Positions 39,250-49,949 of a DNA stretch of 62,000 nt are shown here, in pieces. The notes beneath the pieces are model-generated. The model was not told the origin of the DNA. It did no database searches and was given only the letters and a program-made list of their open reading frames with translations. The DNA comes from Diphasiastrum complanatum (taxonomy: Eukaryota > Streptophyta > Lycopodiopsida > Lycopodiales > Lycopodiaceae): contig CM055098.1 in the NCBI GenBank assembly GCA_029204225.1, positions 51,190,209 to 51,252,208 of the forward strand, given 5' to 3'. Both the position numbers and the translations under genes were made by a program. Each line of letters opens with the position of its first letter. Positions within the stretch are counted from its first letter, which is position 1.

Positions 39250-40347
39250 TGTGAAAAGTACAGTACTAAGGACCATAAATGGATCTTTGAATGATTCACA
39301 AGGTGATTGTATGCTTGTTAAACAATCTATCAGAAACTAGTCATCAGAAAACAAGATCTAGTTTAGCAGCTTGATAGGAAACAAGTGAAGACAATCAAAG
39401 CATTGATCAAATAGTATAATCCAACTCCACACGTGTGGAAATAAGGCTGTAGTACGGCCTGTAGACAGTGTTTACAAAGTGCCAAAGCTGGGTTTCATTG
39501 GAAATCAAGACTAATCACCATACAATGAGAGGAAACTCGAGTTTCTCCTTGAGGCTCCAAAAAGTTTCTATCTTCTCACTATGGAGAATGGGAATACATA
39601 GTAAAACACACTCCTTTGCCCCATGATGAAATACGAGAAATTCATATAAATAAGGAGTGCAGCCTAGAAGATCTTCGGCATATGCTTGGATTGAATTTTG
39701 TTGATGTGCCAGTAGATTTTGTCTTCACTCGTAATGGACAAAATGTGAGTCCCTAATTTCCATCAGATTCCTGAATTTTAAATAGTAATGTTGAATAAAT
39801 ATAGGATTATTAACTTTGTGTCTGGTTTTGCAGATACGGAGACGAGCCGAAAAAGATCATGAATGTGTTTCATTTTTACAAACAGGGACATTAGGAGTCC
39901 AATGGGAATAAAGCATTTAATCTAATGGAAAATTGAAAACACAATTAGTGTTGTGTTTTGACTCTATTCTAATATATTTGGTTACGTTTTGACGTTACTT
40001 TTGCGTTGTCACATTTTATATGCCTGTTACTACATTTGTGGATGTCCAAGGTTGAAACTTGTTAGGGTTTAAATCGTTTAGTGATATGCATTTTAATACT
40101 ATTACTGGTTTTCTTTGAAGGTTTTCGCTAACTGGCAATTAGGATTTTTACTCATGAGCCTAGACAAGAACATACTATATTTGGAAAAGAGGCCTACTTT
40201 AGGTAACCTCCTCTTGACTTGTGGTAACCTACTTTAGGTGTGCATGTACAAGTGGCACTTTGGCCATTCAAGTAACCAACAAACAATATTGACAAAATGT
40301 ACAATATTCTACATGGCTAGATTTGCCAATGTAGGCAATTTTTCACA
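39250..40347 (-). repeat. 5' LTR with internal foreign segment
   Basis: 39,250-39,617 matches 34,014-34,380 and 40,208-40,347 matches 34,567-34,704. Between them, about 185 bases of the normal LTR are replaced by about 590 unrelated bases (39,620-40,207) that include exon-like sequence. Confidence 0.88.
39622..39911 (+). pseudogene. Captured 3' end of an unknown two-exon gene inside an LTR
   Basis: The plus strand (opposite to the element) reads HDEIREIHINKECSLEDLRH, then MLGLNFVDVPVDFVFTRNGQ, ending AAT|GTGAGT at about 39,744. About 90 bases later TTTTGCAG| at about 39,833 leads into IRRRAEKDHECVSFLQTGTL, then GVQWE and TAA at about 39,911. Frame is kept across this GT-AG pair, the codons are protein-like, and an AT-rich 3'UTR-like stretch follows. 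I do not recognise the family. The segment begins abruptly in mid-frame, so it is a fragment. Retention of the intron, and antisense orientation to the element, suggest a DNA-level capture. Confidence 0.6.
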
Positions 40348-40480
40348 GTCCCGACGGCATACCGCTGGCACCACGGACCGAATGGTCCTGACGGCATACC
40401 GCTGGCGTCCCGGGATATGACCCTCATCTATGTGCCAACTTAAAAATTTTGAAGCGGCCTTATAACTAGCACTTTTACCA
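40348..40480. repeat. Short GC-rich repeats next to copia insertion
   Basis: GACGGCATACCGCTGGC occurs twice, at about 40,353 and 40,390, separated by a piece with GGACCGAATGGTCC. Confidence 0.7.
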
Positions 40481-40894
40481 AACACTGAAACCTAGAAGGT
40501 AATCAGAGTCAATTTGAGGAAATCCCACTTTGTTGATAAATTTGAGAAGGTTAAGTGTGTGACCGACCCTAGTCTCCGGGGAGCTGGCATGCCAAGGCGA
40601 GTGCCAGGACAACATTCCAGCAAGGGAGGCTGAGAATTGGTTGAAGCTCGTCCTGAGTCGCAACCCGCACTCCCCTATAGTATTGGTGGGATTCGGCACC
40701 CCCCTCATACCAAGGACTCTACCCAGGCTGGTAAAGCACATTTTTCTCTCTCTAGAAAGTCATTTTCTCTCTCTAGAATTTATTGATTCCCAAGTTTCCT
40801 TTAATCATGCCTAGATCGTGTGAGGTGATTGCACATCGATCTGAGCTCTCTGGACTTCGCTAGAACCGATCAAAGATTTTCAGCAATAGGAACT
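40481..40894 (+). repeat. Probable LTR fragment before a TGGCGCC primer site
   Basis: AT/CT-rich sequence ends in AGGAACT, followed by TTGGCGCCGG. This resembles the gypsy-type LTR/PBS arrangement. No second copy is found in the window. Confidence 0.35.
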
Positions 40895-41035
40895 TGGCGC
40901 CGGCTGGATTCTGGTCATAGTGGTGCCGGGAGCGGTGCCGGTGCCGTTGGCGTCAGGAGCAGCAGGGGCGCTGCTGGCGCCGGAGACAATGCTGGTGCCA
41001 GTGGCGCCGGAAGGAAAGCTTGTAAAGGTAGCTTT
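40895..41035 (+). other. TGGCGCC primer-site candidate and GC-rich leader
   Basis: TGGCGCCGG at 40,895 is followed by about 125 bases of GGTGCCGG/GGCGCC-type low-complexity GC-rich DNA. This contrasts strongly with the AT-rich surroundings. It ends where copia RT resumes on the minus strand. Confidence 0.4.
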
Positions 41036-41039
41036 ATAA

Positions 41040-43545
41040 CAAGACCTCTTCGTCTAGCTCGCCATGCAAGAAGGCTGTCTTCTTGTCCACAATGTGGATC
41101 TTGAGGTCATAAGCAGTTGCATATGCAAATAACAGTCGTAGGGACGAATGTTTGATGACAGGAGAGAAGGTTTCAGAGTAATCAATTCCATATCTCTGAG
41201 AAAACCCCTCCGCTACCAGTCTAGCCTTGTATTTCGTGACATTCCCATCTGGTCCATACTTGAGCTTGAAAACCCATTTGCATTTGACAGTCTTGCGCTT
41301 ATGTGGTAATGGTTACAACATCCATACCCGGTTCTTCCTCATGGATTCCATCTCTTCTTCATGGCTTGGATCCATCTGTCCTTCTCTGGACATTCAATCG
41401 CTTTCTCGAAAGTCTGTGGTTCGCCACTGAATCCACAAAGCTCTTCTGAAGTAGAAGCGGAGCTGTTTGGCACGTATCTTGTTGGCGCTCTTCGTGGTCT
41501 TGTTGACCTTCTAGGAGATCTTCCTGAGACAACAATTCCCTTGCCTTTGTCTGCTCTACTAGGTCCGAAACCATCATGGTTTACAAAAATTGTAGTAACA
41601 GACTGCCTCTCGAATCTTTCATCTTCAGATTCGTCACTCGAATGGGAAACGACTCGAAACTCTTTGTTTTTGTGTTTGTCCTCACTGTCAATGGCGGCAG
41701 GTCATAGTATTGTCTCTCCATAACTTCATAGCTGATAGGATCGTCATTGGCCATTGTCCTGCTCTCATCAAATCTGACATCTCTCACTATTTCCATAGTG
41801 TTCGTGTCTGGCATGTAGACTCTGTAGTATGATGAGTTGTTGTCATATCCTACCAGAAATCCTTGTTCGGCTTTCTCATCAAGCTTCTTTCGAAGCTTAT
41901 CAGGAATATATGCATAAGCTGCACAACCAAAGATTCTGATGTGAGACAGGTTGGGCTTTCTACCCCACCACAACTCGTGTGGTGTCGTGTGAGGGACACC
42001 AAACTTACCTGTCTTGTTCTGGATGTATGCGACTGTAGCTACTGCTTCAGCCCACGGTACCCTTGGAGCCTTCGAGTAGGCCATCATGCATCGGCAGCTT
42101 CCATTAGGGTCATGTTCTTTCTTTCTGCAACACCATTGTGCTGTGGTGGTGTGTAGGCTGTAGTCCTTCTGTGAATGATGCCACAATCATTGCAGAAGTT
42201 AGTGAAGCGATTCGAGATGTATTCGCCACCTCGATCTGTCCTGATTTGCTTCGCTTTGTTGCCTGTACATCTCTCAATCCAATTCACATACTCTGTGAAT
42301 TGATCAAGTGCTTCAGATTTATTCTGAATAAAGTACACTCTGGCAAATTTTCTATAATCATCAATGAAGGTTATATAATATTTTGAACCTCCTACTGAGA
42401 TCACATTGAAAGGCCCATAGATGTCAGAATGCACTAGCTCCAAAATCTTGGTCGTTTTGTAGGAGTTTTTGATGAATGGAGTGCGTGACATCTTACCCTT
42501 CAAACATGCATCACAAGTGGTCGAACTGGTTGCATTCGAGATGCTGACCCCTGTTATTGCTCCATGATGGCTTGCTTGGTAAAGTGCCATTGAGTTCATG
42601 TGACATAGAGTGTCTGTCGAATCATCATGAGTCTGATGCATCTGATCTGCAGGTAGGCGTAGCTTCAAATGATATAGATTTCCCTTCCTTTTGCCTTGAG
42701 CGATCAGAGTACTGGTACTGACATCAATCACACTGCATGATTCATCCGAAAACGTCACACGCATCCCAGCATCTGCTATTCTTGCCACAGAAAGCAAGCC
42801 TTGCTGCAATGTAGGCATGAACAAAACGTCTTCGAGTCGTTTGTCTCTACCATTGGTGTTGAGCCACAATGAACCAATACCGTTCACTTGATGTTTGGAT
42901 CCATCTCCAAGAAGAATAAATCTTGAAGGATCCGCACTTCTGAAGTCAGACATTATTCGTCTTGATGTCACGAAGTGTGAGGTGGGTCATGAATCTAGGA
43001 TTATCTCATGTGTGTCAGATGTTGACGCTGCACACACGTCTTCACAGATATAGGCGGTCGAATAGTTTCTGTTCGATCTTTCTTCGCCCATTTTTGAGCT
43101 CTCGGGCTCTTCGACATAGGATGAATTGTTGCTGTTCTCCTATTTGTTCTATGCTGATTTGTTTCTTGGGTTCAAACGACAATCCATGGCTGCATGACCC
43201 TTCTTGTGGCAGTGGACACACTCAATCTTGGGATTGAGCTAGCATGTATCCACTATGTGTCCATCTCGTCTGCATCTCACGCAAGTCTTCTTTTCTCCAC
43301 CCTGCTGCTTCGACCTCCCTTTGCTCTTCCAGTTGCCTTTGCTGGTACCCTCTGCTTGTTGATCACGATCCTGTCTCAGATTCGACTCCCTCTTAGGCTT
43401 AAAATGCTTCTTGGATTTTTCTTTGTTGTCGTAGAGGGTCTGGTCAGAGCCATATTTGTGATCAAGATGTTCTCTGGCCTCGACTTCCTCTCGAATCTTG
43501 ACAATTGTCTTTTTGAGGTTCATGGTAGGATCTTTCGTGAGCAAT
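41040..43545 (-). pseudogene. Ty1/copia gag-pol remnant, subfamily 2, minus copy
   Basis: From 43,545 downward: gag end with two CCHC knuckles (CVRCRRDGHIVDTC; CVHCHKKGHAAMDC), separated by a stop. The protease site has DS-stop where DSG is expected, near 42,990. Then come FILLGDGSKHQVNGIGSLWL, GAG_pre-integrase (CDACLKGKMSRTPF) and integrase (HSDIYGPF, IRTDRGGEYIS, GVAERKN). A shift near 42,100 is followed by the integrase end (WAEAVATVAYIQN, IFGCAAYAYIPDK). RT begins at about 41,315 (CKWVFKLKYGPDGNVTKYKA, RLVAEGFSQ) and stops at 41,040 before the catalytic box, against GC-rich DNA. Only the 5' two-thirds is present. Confidence 0.9.
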
Positions 43546-43567
43546 GTTCTCGTTGTCTGGCATAGTA

Positions 43568-43815
43568 TTAACTAACCCTTCTTGTGCTAAAACCGTCAGT
43601 GAAGTACTCGACTTAGCGAAGTACTCTTATCATGCACTAATCAGACCTTTGGTGTATGTCGTGCTATGCACTAGACCAGATATAGCATACACAATTAGCA
43701 CATTAAGTCAATTCATGTCTAATCTTTGGATCTCTCATTAAAAACCATTAAAGAGAGTGATGAGATATATTCAAAGAAGTTTAGATCACATTATGTGTTA
43801 TGATGGAAATGCTAT
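43568..43815 (+). pseudogene. Copia RT/RNase H connection fragment
   Basis: The plus strand reads YHALIRPLVYVVLCTRPDIA, then YTISTLSQFMSN, and after a stop KRVMRYIQRSLDH. This is the conserved stretch between RT and RNase H. It meets the minus-strand gag of the neighbouring copy head to head at about 43,550. Confidence 0.85.
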
Positions 43816-44124
43816 GGACCCACTCGTCCTGTGAGGTTGAGGAAACAAAGGATTTTGAGCCACAAAGCTTTGTTAGCTTTCGAGCTCAAGTCTACGGAAA
43901 CACAAGGGAGCAACCCAGACACGAACATCGGAGCTTCAAGAACTGAGGACTTGAAGATGACGATAAAATGTTTGTTGACTAAAGGCCACTCGAACACGAA
44001 GGAAAAACGTTCATGGACCCAAGGCAACCTGATGGCAAGGCCAAAGAGGGAGAAGAAGACACGAAGACCCAAGGGGCGGCAGATGGATCTCCATGCTCCA
44101 AAGTACAAAGGAGATTGTGAAAGT

Positions 44125-45010
44125 ACAAGAAGAAGATCTGCACAATCCTTGACTCAACCAAGTCAAACTTCCTAGCATGGAAGATAAAGACCTCTCTCAT
44201 ATTGAAGGGAGAAGGGCTATGGCCATGGGTAGACAGCACCGAAGAGATGCCTACAACCACCGGCAAAGACCTACAAGAATGGAGTGAGACAAACGACAAG
44301 GCAGAAGCCGTGTTGTCATCATCCATTGAAGATAGTATGACGTTTGACCTGGTTTACACTCTCTAATGCAAAAGAGATGTGGGATACATTGCTCACCAGA
44401 TTTTAGACAAAATCACACAGCCAGATCATGTTTCTTGAAAATCAGCTGACGAATCTGTGATGGGATGGCAGAGACCTTACCTCCTTTATCAGAAAGATGA
44501 AGGATCTGTCCTTTTCATTACACAATGCTAGAACAGAGAATGCAGTATCAGTGGAGAAACAGCTCACCTACCTGTTACGTGCTTTACCAAGATCTTTACA
44601 GACAACCCGAACGTTGTTGGCAAAGGATCCAACAATGACACTCAAAAAGGCAGTGATCAAGATTCAAGAAAAAGTCGAAGCTCGTGAGCATCTTGATCAC
44701 AAGGACGTTTCTGATCAAACTATCTACAGCAACAAGGAGAAGCCAAAGAGCAGTTCAAGCCTAAGAGGGAGTCAGACCGAAAGCAGGATCGAGATCAGCA
44801 ATCAGAGGGAGCCAACAAAGGCGGTTGGAAGAACAAAAGAAAGCCTAAATAGCAGAATGGCGACAAGAAAACATGCATGAGATGCAGACGCGAAGGATAT
44901 ACTATCGATTCGTGCTGGATCAATCTGAAGATTGAGTGTATCTATTGCCACAAGAAGGGTCATGCAGCCATGGATTGCTACCAGAATCTGAGGAACAAGC
45001 AGCCACAAGA
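44125..45010 (+). pseudogene. Ty1/copia gag remnant, subfamily 2, plus copy 1
   Basis: Plus-strand gag: SNFLAWKIKTSLILKGEGLW, EEMPTTTGKDLQEW and SSSIEDSMTFDL, then after a shift MKDLSFSLHNARTENAVSVE and LTYLLRALPRSLQ. Two zinc knuckles follow: CMRCRREGYTIDSC (the His is Tyr) and CIYCHKKGHAAMDC (intact), ending in TAG at about 45,015. Stops and shifts are present. The sequence is close to both the minus copy at 43.2-43.5 kb and the gag at 48.1-48.6 kb. Confidence 0.88.
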
Positions 45011-45099
45011 CAAATAGGAGAATAATAATAGTTCATCCTATGTTGAAGAGCCAGAAAGCTCAAAGATGGGCGAAGAAAGATCGAACAACATAAATTCGA

Positions 45100-45535
45100 T
45101 GACCTATATGTGTACATACGTGTGTGCAACATCAACATCTGACACACAAGAGGTAATCCTTGATTCACAGCCTCTCACTTTGTCACGTCAAGACGAATAA
45201 TGGCTGATTTTTGTCATACAGATCCATCAAGATTCGTAGTTCTTGGAGACGGATCAAAACATCGAGTTAATGGTATTGGTTCATTGTGGCTCAACACAAA
45301 CGACAAAGACCGATGACTAGGCTATGTTCTATTCGTGCCCACACTGCAGCAAGACTATCAGTCGCAAGAATAGCAGATGTTGGGATGCGTGTGACATTTT
45401 CAGACGAAACATGCAATCTCGTTGATGCCGATACTAGCACGCTGATCACGCAAAGAAGACACAAATGCACTTATATCATTTGAAGGTACGCCTACCGGCA
45501 GATCAAGCACACCAAGCCCATGATTTTGTAGATAA
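45100..45535 (+). pseudogene. Copia protease-region remnant, subfamily 2, plus copy 1
   Basis: The frame reads EVILDSQPLT (where a functional protease has DSG), then after shifts VNGIGSLWLNTN and ARIADVGMRVTFSDETCNLV. It ends at about 45,535 without integrase. Confidence 0.8.
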
Positions 45536-46720
45536 CATGATGACATTTGTTTTGGGACTTTGACATAAAAAAGAGTAATCTTTTTTGGTATTTTTTAGTG
45601 GTCCTAGTTTTAGGCCAAAATCATGGTTCTTTTTAGGAATTTCCTAAATTATCTATTATAAAAATGCCAAAAATTACATTCAATAAAATACTAGAACTTT
45701 TTTTTTGCAAACTTCAGAAAACCATCATAATTACAAATGAGATAACATCTTAAGACAACACATGATCTTTAAAACTCCAAATCTCATTAAAATATAAAAT
45801 GACTTAAATTATATTTACGTATTCTTTTTTCAAAGTATATTTTCTAAGGAATTTTCATTGATGTCTCTCAATTCACAACTTGACATATTCTGAACACTCT
45901 CGTTTTCAGCTGATGAAGACGAAGACACATTTTCTCATCAGAGTCAACTAACATATTTTTCTCAAAATCAGCATCCAATGTTCACAAGAAACATTGTAAG
46001 TCAACTTTTCTTCGTTGTTGACGAGTTGAAAATGATGATTGTTCCATTAATCCAAGTTGTTCTCTCAATATGAATATAATTGACTTTAGGAGATGATTGG
46101 GTATTGTTAACTTAAAAATTAAATGCCATAACATCTACATCTTGTAAATTCAAATCATCGACTCTTGGTTAGTTTTTTGACAATCACTTTCTCTTGCCGT
46201 TTAGATCTACTTACAACATTTCAAATTCGTACCTTTTCAAAAAAATTGGTGTTGAAGTGGTGCGTAACCAATGGACACATATGTCTGATTACTATCTTGA
46301 TTGAACTCAAGAACTTTGACAATCCAAATTGGATGTTCTTCTCTATTTTTGAAGCTAAAAGTGCAACAAGACTTCCAATTTGAATTTCATTCGGATCATC
46401 ACAATACTTTATTTTTGCAACTTTTGCAATTTGCCTATCTCACATATCACATTTTTTTAGTGTACAAAAAAATATTTGTGAAATACTTCATAACATTATT
46501 TTATGATTTTTTTTATTAATTTAATTTTTTGAATTTTTTATTTTTTATTTTAACTTTCTAAATTTTGATTTTCTTGATTTTTTCATTTTTTTTTTAGTTT
46601 TTTAATTCTTTTTATTTTTTAATTCTTTTGACTTTTTAATTTTCAAAATTTGAATTTCTTAAAATTTCAAAAATTTAAATTTTTTGTGTTTCTAAAACTT
46701 TCACGTAGTTTCTCTTGCTA
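45536..46720. other. AT-rich stretch without genes
   Basis: Very AT-rich DNA, with T-rich runs at 46,500-46,700. No coding frames, repeats or RNA genes are recognised. Confidence 0.4.
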
Positions 46721-47199
46721 TGCTAAGCAAGAGAAACTTTTGCTATGCTGAGTATAGCAAAGGAACGGATTGTTGTGCCATCGTTAATGATGCCATCGTT
46801 AAGTACCATGATATCCTGGACGATGTTGTGTTGTTGAAGATGAGCTGCAAGGAGCAAGCTTTTGAGTTGAGACGATTGGCTGGGAATTTGAGAGAGCAGT
46901 CGGAGGAGTTTGGGAAGGGCATGGGGCTTTTAGAGCAGTCGAACGAGCTCTTCCGAATGTTGGTGAACTTCAGAGTAGCACTCCTTAATTTGATTACTCA
47001 TTCAAGAATGAAAAAACAAAACGTTTCTGTTTACAAATCTTTGCTAGCTTTCAGCCCTCTGCCTGACGAAAGTGTTCGCAAACACGAAAGATTCACGAAC
47101 ATCCTGACGAGAAGACACAAACGCGAAAGATTCGCGAACGAGAATCTTTCACGATCCAGCAGGACAAAGGCAAACGACCTGACACGAAAATTGTCGTGA
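46720..47199 (+). other. Coding-like island continuing into LTR
   Basis: A 159-codon frame. Its first 95 residues look like a real helical protein: NDAIVKYHDILDDVVLLKMS, KEQAFELRRLAGNLREQSEE and MGLLEQSNELFRMLVNFRVA. The codons are balanced, unlike the AT-rich DNA before it. The rest of the frame (from about 47,050) runs through LTR-type repeats (CGAAAGATTCGCGAACG) and is probably not protein. I do not recognise the family. It may be a captured exon or the last part of an unknown element's gene. Confidence 0.35.
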
Positions 47200-47967
47200 A
47201 ACCTTTTCTCCCCTCACACTCCAAAAGTACTAGCAAGATCACGCAAGTACCCAGAAGTACATATATCTGATCTGATGGCATGACGTCAACAGATACACTC
47301 TAGGTCGTGGCTAATCTGCCACTTTTGTAATTTCCTGATTAGTTGTAGATGTTTAATTACTCTAATCTTAAAGTTACATAGAGCGACTATATACTTACTG
47401 GATGATACTTGATAGACATATACAAACATACAGGTACAGTGATGAAGTAGTCTGATGCTAGTAAGCAATCAAGACGAAAATATAGACAACAAGTCCGCCT
47501 GCGTGCGAGACGAGTGTTGTAAGCAGGATCCATAGAGATCTACAAGTCCGCTAGTAAGCGAGACATTAATCGTGAGAGAACTGTATTTTTCTCACGCCAA
47601 CGCACTGCGTGGATCTGCATGCAGTGCTTGAAGAATCAGAGAAAACCAATAGATGATCTTGTAGCCATTGTTCACATGTCAATTTTATGATGTATGATCT
47701 TGAATGCAAATGTGTCTGTTATTATTCGTGTGTCTGATTCTCTCATTCATTTAATTCTACACATTGGTTGAAACTTTGTTGAATGTTGTGTTAGTTTATA
47801 AACGTAGATCAACAGTTCCTGACTACATTCTGGAGGACTGTAGGAGCGACTTAGCTGGTAGTGACCAGCAATCATATCTGAACTCCATCCGAATTGCATT
47901 GCATCGTTGTTGTTTCGCTTTCGCGATTGTTTCGCGACTGCGATCTCTATACGACTCATTGTCTTGA
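47040..47967 (+). repeat. Probable 5' LTR of copia subfamily 2, plus copy 2
   Basis: It ends GTCTTGAG directly before the PBS at 47,968. A TATA-like CTATATACTT is at about 47,388. CGCGAA/GATTCGCG inverted repeats (47,085-47,200) are shared with 9-90 in inverse orientation. The left border is not defined. Confidence 0.5.
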
Positions 47968-47970
47968 GTG

Positions 47971-47983
47971 GTATCAGAGCCTA
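47971..47983 (+). other. Primer-binding site, copia subfamily 2
   Basis: TGGTATCAGAGCC, matching initiator tRNA-Met, lies about 100 bases before the gag start. Confidence 0.85.
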
Positions 47984-48083
47984 CCTACCTTGTCATAATC
48001 TGACGTAGCCAAGAAGCTATCAGATCCAGGAGGCCAAGCATTCAGACAAACAACCATCAATAAGACAACAGACTTCAGAAGCA

Positions 48084-48590
48084 ATGGCTTCAATTAGCAG
48101 CATGCAGAGCAAGATCTACACAGTTCTTGATTCTTCAGGGTCTAACTTTCTAGCCTGGAAAGTTAAGACATAATTGATACTCAAGGGCGAAGGTTTATTC
48201 CCTTGGATAGATGGCACAGAAGAAATGCCTACGACATCAGACAAGGAGCTACGCGAGTGGAGGGAGAAGAATGACAAGGCAGTAGCCTTGCTATCTTCAT
48301 CCATCGAAGATAGTCTCACACTTAACCTAGCAACACTCTCCAAAGCTAAGGAGATGTGGGATGCACTGCTCACAAGATTTCAAATGAAATTGAAAAGTCA
48401 AATCATGATACTAGAAGATCAACTGACGAATCTACAGTGGAATGGGAAAGACCTCAGTTCTTTCGTAAGGAAGATGAAGGATCTATTTCTATCACTACAC
48501 AACTCTGGAGCAGAGAATGCAGTGTCAGCTGAGAAGCAGCTAACTTACCTCTTGAGAGCCTTATCTAGATCGACTAAGATAGATTTTCTT
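48084..48590 (+). pseudogene. Ty1/copia gag N-terminal remnant, plus copy 2
   Basis: It starts ATG at 48,084 (MASISSMQSKIYTVLDSSGS, NFLAWKVKT), then has a stop TAA. It continues open from 48,174 with LILKGEGLFPWIDGTEEMPT, SSSIEDSLTLNLATLSKAKE, MWDALLTRFQMKLKSQI and AEKQLTYLLRALSRS. At about 48,580 similarity ends abruptly. It is nearly intact over the gag capsid-like domain apart from one stop, and is truncated before the zinc knuckles. Confidence 0.88.
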
Positions 48591-48849
48591 TGTAAGTCTA
48601 TTTCTAGTAATGTGAATTTCTAGCAAATAATAAACAATGCCTAGATCAATCATGTCGAATTCCTTCGACAGATCACTCGTAGTAATGTGTAGTAAGACTG
48701 TGTCGTTAGACAAAATAAATGCATCATCTACTTAAAGAGCTATATGAACTAAATTGATACAAATATGTTTGGAATAAACATTACAGTCAGCTGAATTTTT
48801 TGCAAAACCCAATTGAATAAGATAAGCATAATTGATTCATTCGAACCAA

Positions 48850-49560
48850 GCCCTTGCAGCCAGTTTCAAATCATAGATTGCTTTCTACAACTTGCACACT
48901 TTGTGCTCTTGGCCTTTGACTTCAAATCCTCGGTTGGAAGGTATACAACTCCTCTTCGATGTAGCCATTGAGAAACGTGGTCTTGACATCCATTTGATGC
49001 ATCTCAAGGTCTTCTACAACTGCTAATGCAATCAGAGTCCTAATTGACTGTATTTTGACAATAGGACTGAAAGTTTCTTGATAGTCCACTCCTTGGACTT
49101 GGGTGAAGCCTTTAGCCACCAGCCGTGCATTCCATTTTGTGATGGAACCATCAAAGTTGATCTTCTTTTTGAAGATCCACTTGTTGTCGATAACTCTCTT
49201 GTGAGTGGGAAAGTCGACCAGTGTCCAGGTTTGGTTCGTCAAAAGTGAGTTGCACTCGCTTTCCATAGCTTCTTGCCACTAGGATCTCTGCTTCTTCTGA
49301 TGAAGTCCAGAAAGATTGAAGTGTATACCTCTCAAGGACTGTTCGAGTCCATGAGGATTTATGAACATTTGATTGACCAGAATGAGATGGTGCTTCTTCT
49401 TGAATTTGTCCTGATCTGCTTGAAGCTAGCTTGGTCTGGTTTGGTGACAGGTGTTGTCGACTGCTCGGCTTCTGTAGTTGTAGCTGTAGGTTTTGTAGAA
49501 GAGACACCATGATTGAAAGATTATATGTTGCGTAAAATAGGATAAATGACACAAGGTCAT
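48850..49560 (-). pseudogene. Ty1/copia integrase-RT linker and RT remnant
   Basis: The minus-strand frame 49,266-48,922 reads CNSLLTNQTWTLVDFPTHKR, NKWIFKKKINFDGSITKWNA, RLVAKGFTQVQGVDYQETFS and MHQMDVKTTFLNGYIEEELY. A shift follows and the sequence ends near 48,850 at about KLXKAIYDLK. Upstream (49,560-49,270) is linker sequence with a stop just before EAMESECNSLL. The YVDD box is absent. This is a different copia lineage from the neighbouring plus-strand gag. Confidence 0.88.
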
Positions 49561-49656
49561 TTATCAATGATTGTTTAAAGCCAGAGACTTGTCTTTGATG
49601 GATAGATCACTGGTCTTTCTCTGCATTTCATTTTGAAGATGATGACCGATGACCTT

Positions 49657-49935
49657 TCAAAGAGTCATGTCAAGTTGAGTGGAGATCATCACAACAAAGT
49701 GTACATAGGACTTTGGTAAAGAAGAAAGCAAGGTCATAATAGCTTCATCATCTTGAATCACACATCCTACATCTGACAATTGATGCATTAAAGATTTGAA
49801 GCTGTTGATGTGAGAAGTGATGGCTGTAGAATCAGACATTTTAAGAGTAAAGAAATTCCTTCTAAGGTGTAGCCTAGTGGTCACATCTTGAGTCTCATAC
49901 AAATTCGATAGTAAATCTAATGCATGTGGTAACAT
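49657..49935 (-). pseudogene. Ty1/copia gag (UBN2-type) fragment
   Basis: A 92-codon frame: LYETQDVTTRLHLRRNFFTL, KMSDSTAITSHINSFKSLMH and DDEAIMTLLSSLPKSYVHFV. This is the central part of a copia gag. Same strand as the RT remnant at 48.9-49.5 kb and probably the same element with protease and integrase deleted. Confidence 0.85.
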
Positions 49936-49949
49936 GGGAAATTTGGGAA

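Larger units (their letters stand above)
34014..40347 (-). mobile_element. Near-complete Ty1/copia LTR retrotransposon
   Basis: Minus-strand element: 5' LTR 40,347-39,250 (with an internal replacement), PBS 39,249-39,237, leader, gag-pol 38,617-34,666, polypurine tract GAGGAGGAG (34,713-34,705) and 3' LTR 34,704-34,014. The LTR ends are inverted repeats (TGTGAAAA..TTTTCACA). Flanking bases are GTCCA (34,009-34,013) and GTCCC (40,348-40,352), a four-of-five target-site duplication. About ten differences over the first 367 aligned LTR bases indicate a fairly young insertion. The polyprotein has a few point lesions and is inactive as read. Confidence 0.92.
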
